In this document: positions 1 through 6,043 of the stretch, one piece after another
Position numbering within the stretch: the first letter of the stretch is position 1
How the letters are laid out: each line of letters starts with the position of its first letter
DNA from: Chitinophagaceae bacterium
GTDB lineage: Bacteria > Bacteroidota > Bacteroidia > Chitinophagales > Chitinophagaceae
Direction of reading: 5' to 3'
Length of the DNA stretch: 6,043 nucleotides
NCBI GenBank assembly: GCA_021738605.1
Contig: JAIPBY010000148.1
Location: 1-6,043, forward strand
Notes under the pieces: generated by a model
Told to the model about the DNA's origin: nothing
The model's database searches: none
The model's input: only the letters and a program-made list of their open reading frames with translations
Translations under genes and position numbers: made by a program

Positions 1-1026
1 AGGTGAGAACAAACGGATCAACGGATTCTCAGGATTGAACTTGCTGTCGAAAGGAAGCACCCATACCCACTCACGGTCAAATCCACTGCTTCCAAAAGGC
101 TGTTCAAACATAATCCTCCATTGTGTATTCTGGATCAGTGTTGAGGCATCACCCGCACGAGAATAGGAAATATAATGGTCTACATCGCCATTGCTGTCCC
201 AACCCACTTTATAAAGGCTGTAATACTGTCCACCAGCGACACCCTGTGTTCCGGTTTCCATGACTTCGCGGTAATTTACAGCAGCACTCTGATAGTTTCC
301 TTTCCAAAGGTAGAGGTCTCCGAGAATAACTTTTTTGTTCACAAAGAATTTCTGGGTCTGGTATCCGTCAACCGTGATGTTGAGGTTGCTTCCTGCAGGA
401 TAAAGATCTTTGTAAGGAAGTTTTTCTGTGAAGTTGATCAGTGAATCCAAAAGGGCATCAAATCCAATGATGGGATAAGTATCAGGATTTTTTACATCAT
501 CCACATTTTTGATACTGCTCGTCACATAAGGAATCCTTCCAAAATGTATACCCAATTGCAGGTAAACGAAGGAGCGCAGGGCACCAATATCTGAATACCG
601 TTGGTTGAACTCCAATTCAGTCATCTTGTTTTCAGCCTTCATTTTTTTGAAGTTCTCCAACACATCATTGCAATTGAGGATCAATTCATAAAAGGGCTTG
701 GGGCTTGCATAAGGATTGTCCAGACCTACAGCATGCGTACTGATTTGGCGCAGGTTTTCGTCTGCATTTTGGGTGCAATCCAACAAATCCGCCCTGAGCT
801 CATTCAGGATGATGTAGCGGTCTGCCAAACCCATGAACTTACCATAGATTCCCAGGACTGCCGCATCAGCATCGTACACGTTTTGGTACATCTGGCTTTG
901 GTCCAAGGTGTCCTTGGGTTTGATGTCAAAAACCTTTTGGCATCCAGTCGAAAAAACAACAGCCACCAAGAGCAGCAGTGCTGTTTGAATTCTACATATT
1001 TTCATGATATCGCTTTTCCTTTTCAT
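1..1026 (-). CDS. RagB/SusD-family surface lipoprotein, N-terminal 342 residues (3' end beyond window)
   Basis: SusD-type proteins are outer-membrane lipoproteins that sit as a lid over a SusC barrel, capture ligand at the surface and pass it into the pore. The sequence shows a charged start, a hydrophobic stretch (ALLLLVAVVF) and a lipobox STGC with the lipidated Cys at residue 29. SusD hallmarks follow: DADAAVLGIY (52-61), the helix RSFVYLQLGIHFGRIPYVT (151-169, the usual RA.aYf.l...fG.vPyv pattern), and a TPR-like helix around KKVILGDLYLWKGNYQSAA (231-249). Family members are usually about 500-600 residues, so roughly the last third is missing past base 1; nothing suggests a real truncation. 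The start is uncertain. ATG at 1026 has an AT-rich leader (GGAAAAAATAATAAT) typical of Bacteroidota and is used here. An in-frame ATG at 1005 gives a 21-residue signal peptide, with AAGGAAAAG upstream. The gene follows the SusC stop by 33 bases, the standard susC-susD arrangement. The family is secure; the substrate is unknown. Confidence 0.93.
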   Translation of the reverse strand, partial: MKRKSDIMKICRIQTALLLLVAVVFSTGCQKVFDIKPKDTLDQSQMYQNVYDADAAVLGIYGKFMGLADRYIILNELRADLLDCTQNADENLRQISTHAVGLDNPYASPKPFYELILNCNDVLENFKKMKAENKMTELEFNQRYSDIGALRSFVYLQLGIHFGRIPYVTSSIKNVDDVKNPDTYPIIGFDALLDSLINFTEKLPYKDLYPAGSNLNITVDGYQTQKFFVNKKVILGDLYLWKGNYQSAAVNYREVMETGTQGVAGGQYYSLYKVGWDSNGDVDHYISYSRAGDASTLIQNTQWRIMFEQPFGSSGFDREWVWVLPFDSKFNPENPLIRLFSP

Positions 1027-1043
1027 ATTATTATTTTTTCCAA
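1027..1043 (-). promoter_or_regulatory. AT-rich translation initiation leader of the susD-like gene
   Basis: On the minus strand the bases before ATG 1026 read TTGGAAAAAATAATAAT, an AT-rich leader with a weak GGAA element. This favours 1026 as the start. The competing ATG at 1005 has AAAAGGAAAAG upstream, but about 12 bases separate its GG from the ATG, which is long. Confidence 0.3.
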
Positions 1044-1052
1044 GCCTCATTT
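1042..1052 (-). repeat. 11-base element AAATGAGGCTT, copy in the susC-susD spacer
   Basis: This copy reads AAATGAGGCTT on the coding (minus) strand, between the SusC stop and the SusD start. The same 11 bases occur in inverse orientation at 5747-5757, in the spacer before the FAS1 gene. The match is exact but short; its function is unknown and it could be coincidence. Confidence 0.3.
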
Positions 1053-1059
1053 CACAGCA

Positions 1060-4000
1060 TCAAAGTCCAATCCTGATACCCATGGTAACAGACCTGAACA
1101 AGGGATCCAATCCAGTATCAATACCCTGAGAAAAACCAGCGTTTCCGGCACTGAATTCAGGATCATATCCCATGTATTTTGTGAAGGTCAGCAGGTTGTT
1201 TCCTGTAAGGTATACAGAGGCGTTTTTCACAAATTTTTCCCTGAAAGCAAGATCATAGGAAACAGTCAGGTTGCGTAGCCTCAGATAGGAACCGTCTTCA
1301 ATCCATCTGTCGCTGAACCTGTTGTTTCCGCGTGGATCACCAAAAGAAGCCTTGGGCATATTGGTAACCTGCCCCTCAGTGCGCCATCTGCTCACCACAC
1401 TATTGAGTTGATTCTCCGTTCCGCTGGCAGATTCGAGATAGTATCTCAATTGATTGAAGATTTCATTTCCTTGAGAGAACGTAAACAATGCATCAATGGT
1501 AAACCTTCCCACTGAGAGTTTGCTTGAAAAACTACCATGGAAACGTGGAGCAGCAGATCCAAGCTGTTGCATATCTTTTTCGTCAATGATCCTGTCGCCG
1601 TTGAGGTCAACAAACTGGACATCCCCGGCCTGGAAACTGGAATAGGAGCCATCCGCATTTTTTGTTTTCAGACCTGATGCGACCGCTTGGGTAGAGCTGG
1701 CAAAAACACCGTTGGTTTTGTATCCAAAGAAAATATTGGCAGAAGCACCATTTTGAGTGATGATGGTGGCTCCATGGGTATTGGTCAGGAACTGATCATT
1801 GGGGACACTCAAAATTTTATTCTGGTTTGTAGCATAAGTGAAGCCAAGATCCCACTTCAGCGCGGACCGGTTGATGGCCCTCATGTTGACCATGGCTTCG
1901 AAACCACTGTTCTTCATCGCCCCGCCATTCGTCAATACGTTGTCAAATCCTGAACCACTCAATACCTTTTCATACAACAGCATGTCGGTTGTCTTGGAGG
2001 AATAGAGATCAAGGCTCATGGCCAGCCTGTCATTCCAGAAAGCTACGTCCACACCAACATTGGCCTTGGTGCTGGTTTCCCATTGAATGGCTGGATTGGG
2101 AACCCCTGAGCGAACCAATCCCTGCATGCCAAGAAAGTTCTGAGAAGTATAGGTTTGTCTTGCAGTATAATTTCCAATGTCATCATTGCCGGAACGGCTC
2201 AACGTGGCACGCAATTTAAAGAGGTCTATGCTAGCTGCATTGCCGAAGGCAGATCCAGAAGAGATGATCCATGCTGCACCCAATGAAGGCATGAACGCAT
2301 ACCTGATACCACTGATGCCCAGCCCGGCTTTTGCATCGGGACCGAACCTGGAAGATCCATCCATCGCTGCGCTGAAGGTCAGGAATACCCTTTCCTTGAA
2401 TCCATACTCTGTACTGAAATAGCTGTTCATCCAATTCCATTCATTGATGCCACCACCAGTCTGCCTGAGCGCACCCACGCCATTTTGAACACTGATCAGT
2501 TCATCTGTAGCAGAATTATAACCAAGTGTATAATCCTGTTCAGCAGCATTCTGCTGATAGCGGAGACCAATGCGAGAAGCTACATGATGATCATTGTTGA
2601 TGGTCTTGTTGTATTCCAGTTTGGCATCAAAATAAGTAGAGAATAAACGCCTCACCTGAGTGCCCAGCCTGCTGTCGGCAATGGCATTGCTCAGGGTATC
2701 ATCAGCTACACCTTTTCGCGGTAAAAAAATATTCTCCCGGTTTTTATCATAAAAAACACCAATCATGGCTGATGCTTTCAAAGATTTGGCAAGATCATAA
2801 TTGAACGTATAGGAACCGGCAAACCGATAGTTCTTTGAAGTACCCTGTGCTTTTTCAATCAATACAGATGGATTGCTGACCCCAAAAATATCTGTATCAC
2901 CCAGGTTGGGTGAAAAGATTCCTTTTTCATTCACCTCATTGGCAATCAGCAACGGAGATTTGGTCAGGGCTACAAAAAGTGGTGATGTCTTTGCATCAAT
3001 TCCTTGTGACCTCAGGTTTTGCTCATTGTAAGTGAATGCGAGGTTGGCTTGACCGGTCAGTCGCTTTGAAAAGTTGAAAGCCGCATTGAACCTGGTATTG
3101 TACTTGGTGAGGTTATTGCTCTTGAGCACTCCCTCCATGTTGGTGAAACCGATGCTAAGGGCATATGTGGCGATATTGTCGCCACCTGTCACTTTGAGGA
3201 AATAGTTTTTGTTGATGCTGTTCCTCAAGACCTTGTCCTGCCAGTTTGTATTGTTGTGGTACTTATAATACTCGCTGTTGGTCAAAGAATCGTCTCTCAT
3301 GTATGGCATGGCAGCAATGGAGGCAATGCCCATGCCCTTGCTTTGCAGGATTTCTCCGAGGTATACCCGGTAATCGGAAGCATTCATCATGGGAAGCTGA
3401 TCAGGCATTTGGTTGTAAGAACCATATACGCCAAAGTCAATGCTGGTGGCCTGGCGTTTGGCCCTGCCCGTAGTGATGATGATGGCACCGTTTGCTCCTT
3501 TTGCGCCATATTCCGAACTCGCATCCTTGATGACTGAAACGTTGTCGATGTCTTGTGAATTGATCAGGGAAAGTGGATTGGTATAGTTGCCACCCATCAA
3601 ACTGTTGCCATAATCGGCAGGATCAAAAAGCATTCCATCCACAATCACCAAAGGCATATTGGTACCATGTAAAGAATTTTGTCCACGCAGCATCAGGTTG
3701 GCTCCCTTTGAGGTTGCACCCGATCTCCTTATGGATTGAAGTCCTGCGACCTGACCCTGTAACAGATCGTCAATGGACTCAAATGGTCTGCTCCAATTGC
3801 CATTGACACTCACGGCAGCAATAGAAGCAGTGTTGTTGCGCAAAGGAGTACTGCCATGTTGCAACAATGCATTTTGCTGGAATGATTTTCCTGTTTCGCT
3901 GATCATTGCAATGGATAGATCTGCTCTGCCCTTCAATGCAACCTGCCTTGGCTCGAAGCCCTCCGCTTTCAAATGAAGCTCAACATCCAGGCTTGGAACA

Positions 4001-4251
4001 TTGATGGAGAACATACCTTTTTCATCAGTAAGGTCTGCGGCTATTTCGCCATAGCTGACCCTGATTCCAGCCAAGGGTTTGCCAGTTGAATGGTCTGTAA
4101 CCATCCCCTTCACTGTAATCTTTTGTGCAGCAACCTTACCGGGCTTCTGTTTCACCGTTTGCTTTTGTTGGGCAAGCCCAGCTTCACCCATCAACACGAA
4201 AAGCAAAAGAACAGATGCCTTGCTGAAATATTTCAAATTTGAATGTATCAT
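1060..4251 (-). CDS. SusC/RagA-family TonB-dependent outer-membrane transporter
   Basis: This is a complete 1063-residue outer-membrane barrel protein, normal length for SusC, predicted to import ligands captured by the adjacent SusD using TonB-transmitted energy. Numbering from ATG 4251: signal peptide 1-27 ending GLA before QQKQT; a carboxypeptidase-regulatory-like beta-sandwich at about 45-116 (ITVKGMVTDHSTGKPLAG); the plug at about 140-263, with LRGQNSLHGTNMPLVIVDG and the SusC signature YGAKGANGAIIITT; then the barrel. Barrel hallmarks are DGSSRFGPD (631-639), WETSTKANVGVD (724-735), an EF-hand-like calcium loop DLNGDRIIDEKD (882-893), and IEDGSYLRLRNLTVSYDL followed by YLTGNNLLTFTKYMGYDPE near the end. 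A TTG six bases upstream (4257) is also open, but the ATG is preferred. Oddities: the EVVVVGYG-type segment before the plug is replaced by unrelated sequence, and the last residue is Leu rather than the usual terminal Phe. It begins 24 bases after the FAS1 gene stop, which suggests co-transcription. The family is certain; the ligand is not inferable. Confidence 0.97.
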   Translation of the reverse strand: MIHSNLKYFSKASVLLLFVLMGEAGLAQQKQTVKQKPGKVAAQKITVKGMVTDHSTGKPLAGIRVSYGEIAADLTDEKGMFSINVPSLDVELHLKAEGFEPRQVALKGRADLSIAMISETGKSFQQNALLQHGSTPLRNNTASIAAVSVNGNWSRPFESIDDLLQGQVAGLQSIRRSGATSKGANLMLRGQNSLHGTNMPLVIVDGMLFDPADYGNSLMGGNYTNPLSLINSQDIDNVSVIKDASSEYGAKGANGAIIITTGRAKRQATSIDFGVYGSYNQMPDQLPMMNASDYRVYLGEILQSKGMGIASIAAMPYMRDDSLTNSEYYKYHNNTNWQDKVLRNSINKNYFLKVTGGDNIATYALSIGFTNMEGVLKSNNLTKYNTRFNAAFNFSKRLTGQANLAFTYNEQNLRSQGIDAKTSPLFVALTKSPLLIANEVNEKGIFSPNLGDTDIFGVSNPSVLIEKAQGTSKNYRFAGSYTFNYDLAKSLKASAMIGVFYDKNRENIFLPRKGVADDTLSNAIADSRLGTQVRRLFSTYFDAKLEYNKTINNDHHVASRIGLRYQQNAAEQDYTLGYNSATDELISVQNGVGALRQTGGGINEWNWMNSYFSTEYGFKERVFLTFSAAMDGSSRFGPDAKAGLGISGIRYAFMPSLGAAWIISSGSAFGNAASIDLFKLRATLSRSGNDDIGNYTARQTYTSQNFLGMQGLVRSGVPNPAIQWETSTKANVGVDVAFWNDRLAMSLDLYSSKTTDMLLYEKVLSGSGFDNVLTNGGAMKNSGFEAMVNMRAINRSALKWDLGFTYATNQNKILSVPNDQFLTNTHGATIITQNGASANIFFGYKTNGVFASSTQAVASGLKTKNADGSYSSFQAGDVQFVDLNGDRIIDEKDMQQLGSAAPRFHGSFSSKLSVGRFTIDALFTFSQGNEIFNQLRYYLESASGTENQLNSVVSRWRTEGQVTNMPKASFGDPRGNNRFSDRWIEDGSYLRLRNLTVSYDLAFREKFVKNASVYLTGNNLLTFTKYMGYDPEFSAGNAGFSQGIDTGLDPLFRSVTMGIRIGL

Positions 4252-4275
4252 TACCAAGATCTTTTTTAATCGCTA

Positions 4276-5727
4276 TTATAAACTCGGCACAAGTTTGATA
4301 TAATCACAAACAAGTGGATTGGCAGCATTGGCCGTGCTATTGGCAGCTGTCAAATAAAATGAAAGGACTGGAGAATACTTGGTCATAGTAAACTCGCCAA
4401 GGTATACCTCGCCTTTTGCGTTAGCCACCACATTTACATATGGCAAGAGCGTAGCGGTGGGAGAACCCACTCCAAGTTTTTGGGTAAATGTTGCTGTCTG
4501 AAAATCATTTACAGCCACCCAATAAGCCTTGTATTTAATGGCGGGGATTTCAGCCTGGTCATACCGAAGATTGAACATGGCAACACCATGGTTGAGTACC
4601 AGGACATCCGAGTAAAATTTTTTGCTCAGGTCATTGTAACGGTCTCTGAAATATGTCACAGAACGCCTGTCAACGCTAGATCCTGCATATTTTTCCGCTT
4701 CAATTACCCTTGTGGTAAACCTCAATGCAGGGGCAACAGGCAGTGCACTCATTACATAAACATATCCATTGCTGGTTTTGATGGTTGAAACGATGGCATT
4801 TTTATTGATGGGAAGCTTTGCGCCGAATTTTGATACCACCGTATCAGGCAGCCCTGAAGGAGTATAGAGCGTGTCAACTGCAAAATCACGAACAATGTTC
4901 CAAGCTGTGGCAAATGTGGTACTGTCAACGGTTCCAGTGGGGAAATATTTTCTATACGCTGCTTGCTCAGCATCCCAACCTGCATCTGCCAAAATGAATG
5001 CAGTGAAATGTTTGGATTCATTCCGGAGGTCATGAACATTTCTCAGGAACATATTGGCAAATACGGAGTCAGTTCCCTTCTGATATATAGGATCACCTGT
5101 GGTTGGATTGATTCCGACAATTGTTGCGTTGGTTGGATCAAAAATATTCCTAAAAAGAGACTGTAAAAAAGTACGCTGTTTTAAAGGAGCAGATGCATTG
5201 GTTGCAATGAATTCCCAACAGTTCTCCAGTGCATTGACTGACATGTTGATGGTATGCAAGATACCATTGCTGGCATACTGATTGGATTGACTGGCTACCG
5301 CAGATTCAATTGAAAAAGGGGCGATGCTGTTGAACTTTCCATTCAACATCATGATCCTTTTTTTCGGAGTACTTGACGTATAACTGACAAGTTCCTCAGT
5401 GATATGGTTGGCAATGAACTGCTTGAGTTTTACTGGATTTCCCTTGATGGATGCATCCAACAGAATGAGTGACTCATTGGAAGGTGCAAAAACAGTGTAG
5501 GATTTAGAGGAAATCAATTCCTTGTCCAGCCCGGTTTCAACAAGATACTTGGCAAAACTGGTCAATGATTGGTTCTGGGAAATCACCTCAAAAAGATTTT
5601 TCTGAAGCATTGGATCACCCACTGTATTGTGGTCCTCCGTCATCTTTTTGCAACCCAACGACATCAGGACCATTGCCCCCAATAATGCCCCAAGCTGGAG
5701 TTTACGTTTGTATTTCATGCTATTCAT
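4276..5727 (-). CDS. FAS1 (fasciclin)-domain lipoprotein with C-terminal beta-sandwich-like domain
   Basis: A 483-residue predicted lipoprotein. It has a Lys/Arg-rich start, a hydrophobic segment (LGALLGAMVLM) and lipobox MSLGC with Cys26. The first FAS1 domain, about residues 40-165, is clear: H1-type motif YTVFAPSNESL (77-87), a helix LKQFIANHITEE, and H2-type ASNGILHTIN (152-161). A second, degenerate FAS1-like repeat spans about 180-331: FTAFILADAGW (241-251) stands where the TVFAP motif would be, and SNGYVYVMSALPV (319-331) is H2-like. From about 338 (RVIEAEKYAG) to the end is a separate region ending LVCDYIKLVPSL, likely a beta-sandwich resembling carbohydrate-binding modules; this is inference from pattern. 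FAS1 domains mediate adhesion or protein and glycan binding and have no catalytic role. The ATG at 5727 is chosen for its A-rich leader; ATG 5718 is the alternative (480 residues). A longer frame opening with TTG at 5814 would overlap the upstream gene and place the lipobox too far in. Its place just before susC suggests an accessory surface binding protein. Confidence 0.9.
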   Translation of the reverse strand: MNSMKYKRKLQLGALLGAMVLMSLGCKKMTEDHNTVGDPMLQKNLFEVISQNQSLTSFAKYLVETGLDKELISSKSYTVFAPSNESLILLDASIKGNPVKLKQFIANHITEELVSYTSSTPKKRIMMLNGKFNSIAPFSIESAVASQSNQYASNGILHTINMSVNALENCWEFIATNASAPLKQRTFLQSLFRNIFDPTNATIVGINPTTGDPIYQKGTDSVFANMFLRNVHDLRNESKHFTAFILADAGWDAEQAAYRKYFPTGTVDSTTFATAWNIVRDFAVDTLYTPSGLPDTVVSKFGAKLPINKNAIVSTIKTSNGYVYVMSALPVAPALRFTTRVIEAEKYAGSSVDRRSVTYFRDRYNDLSKKFYSDVLVLNHGVAMFNLRYDQAEIPAIKYKAYWVAVNDFQTATFTQKLGVGSPTATLLPYVNVVANAKGEVYLGEFTMTKYSPVLSFYLTAANSTANAANPLVCDYIKLVPSL

Positions 5728-5746
5728 TTGTTCTTTTACTTTTTTT
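5728..5746 (-). promoter_or_regulatory. A-rich translation initiation leader of the FAS1 gene
   Basis: Read on the minus strand this is AAAAAAAGTAAAAGAACAA directly before ATG 5727. It has no GGAGG-type Shine-Dalgarno. A-rich leaders of this kind are typical of translation starts in Bacteroidota. It favours ATG 5727 over the in-frame ATG at 5718 and over the TTG at 5814 inside the upstream gene. Confidence 0.4.
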
Positions 5747-5757
5747 AAATGAGGCTT
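5747..5757 (+). repeat. 11-base element AAATGAGGCTT, inverted copy before the FAS1 gene
   Basis: This copy reads AAATGAGGCTT on the plus strand, so AAGCCTCATTT on the transcribed sense. It overlaps the stop codon of the upstream gene fragment and lies next to the A-rich leader of the FAS1 gene. It is the inverse partner of the element at 1042-1052, about 4.7 kb away. Confidence 0.3.
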
Positions 5758-6043
5758 ATTGGAACAACAAAGAACCATCGGGCTTAAACCTTGGAAGAAT
5801 CTGATTTTGATCAATCGGAATGAATTGTATCATATCAAGATTGTTGTTGTTCTGTGTTCCGTTCAGCGGTGTGATCCGAATGATTTGCTGCTGAGTCGTC
5901 AAAAAGTCAATTACCCCCACTTGCTTTGCCGCAAATACATTGGCAACATTCTCTGTGTACCTTTTCCATCCGATAGCCTCCAATTCAGCGTCAGTACCAG
6001 CAGGACGGTTCTCGGTAAAATTCATGGTTCGTTGCATCAACTT
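5756..6043 (-). CDS. C-terminal fragment of a probable surface lipoprotein, likely FAS1-associated paralogue of the next gene (5' end beyond window)
   Basis: Only the last 95 residues and the TAA stop lie in the window; the frame is open through base 6043, so the true start is outside. The fragment ends with VGVIDFLTTQQQIIRITPLN, an Asn run (NNNN) and LDMIQFIPID, followed by a polar tail QNQILPRFKPDGSLLFQ. The pattern (VG.i.f, a strand rich in I/R, an Asn-rich loop, then D-[MY]-I-x-[FL]-x-P) parallels the C-terminus of the adjacent FAS1 lipoprotein, where VYLGEFTMTK is followed by LSFYLT, an Asn/Ala-rich loop and CDYIKLVPS. I infer a homologous C-terminal beta-sandwich, hence a second FAS1-type protein encoded in tandem. 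An alternative is the end of a SusD-family protein, because IPIDQNQI loosely recalls the PIPQSEI motif near SusD C-termini; the following residues do not fit that as well. The stop lies 28 bases before the next start, so the genes are probably co-transcribed. That a real coding end is present is well supported; its identity is not. Confidence 0.6.
   Translation of the reverse strand, partial: KLMQRTMNFTENRPAGTDAELEAIGWKRYTENVANVFAAKQVGVIDFLTTQQQIIRITPLNGTQNNNNLDMIQFIPIDQNQILPRFKPDGSLLFQ

Noticed and set aside
175..444. 89-residue plus-strand reading frame
   Set aside because: It is entirely antisense to the susD-like coding sequence, with no motif and no plausible independent context.
601..1278. 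225-residue plus-strand reading frame
   Set aside because: It lies antisense to the susD-like gene and the end of susC, both of which have strong family motifs. Its translation shows no recognisable domain, and its first codon is TTG. It is a shadow of the coding strand.
4252..4257. TTG start of SusC two codons upstream of the ATG
   Set aside because: The ATG at 4251 gives an equally good signal peptide and is the more usual initiation codon; the difference is two residues.
4252..4275. Possible terminator or promoter between the FAS1 gene and susC
   Set aside because: The 24-base spacer is AT-rich but shows no GC-rich hairpin followed by a T run, and it is too short for a convincing Bacteroidota -33/-7 promoter.
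5728..5814. 29-residue upstream extension of the FAS1 gene from a TTG at 5814
   Set aside because: It would overlap the upstream coding end by 59 bases and put the lipobox Cys at residue 55, too far for a signal peptide. The ATG at 5727 gives Cys26 and has an A-rich leader.
1..6043. CRISPR array, tRNA/rRNA, insertion sequence or toxin-antitoxin pair
   Set aside because: No regularly spaced repeats, transposase motifs, terminal inverted repeats or RNA-gene signatures were seen. Nearly every base is accounted for by the four minus-strand genes.

Overview
The window looks like chromosomal DNA from a member of the Bacteroidota, most likely a Chitinophagaceae- or Sphingobacteriales-type bacterium. 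The evidence is a SusC/SusD-type outer-membrane uptake pair, Bacteroidota-style lipoprotein signal peptides, A-rich translation starts without a strong Shine-Dalgarno, and a moderate base composition. The genus-level placement is inference only.

All genes lie on the minus strand, so the window is read from base 6043 down to base 1. In transcription order they are: (1) the C-terminal 95 residues of an unnamed protein (6043-5756) whose last domain resembles that of the next gene; (2) a complete FAS1 (fasciclin)-repeat lipoprotein (5727-4276); (3) a complete SusC/RagA-type TonB-dependent outer-membrane transporter of about 1063 residues (4251-1060); (4) the first 342 residues of a RagB/SusD-type surface lipoprotein (1026-1), cut by the window edge. 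The spacers are only 28, 24 and 33 bases. They hold no visible terminator or promoter, so the four genes most likely form part of one operon whose promoter lies beyond base 6043 and whose end lies before base 1.

The likely joint role is uptake of a glycan or other macromolecular ligand at the cell surface. SusD would be the lipoprotein lid that captures ligand, SusC the TonB-driven barrel, and the FAS1 protein(s) surface-exposed accessory lipoproteins that bind ligand, matrix or neighbouring proteins. No glycoside hydrolase, lyase, sulfatase or regulator is visible, so the substrate cannot be named.

The most interesting points are the coupling of FAS1-type lipoproteins to a susCD pair, the shared C-terminal domain in the two upstream genes, and a SusC whose usual EVVVVGYG-type segment before the plug is not recognisable. 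Nothing indicates an RNA gene, CRISPR array, insertion sequence or phage. The plus strand carries only antisense reading frames.
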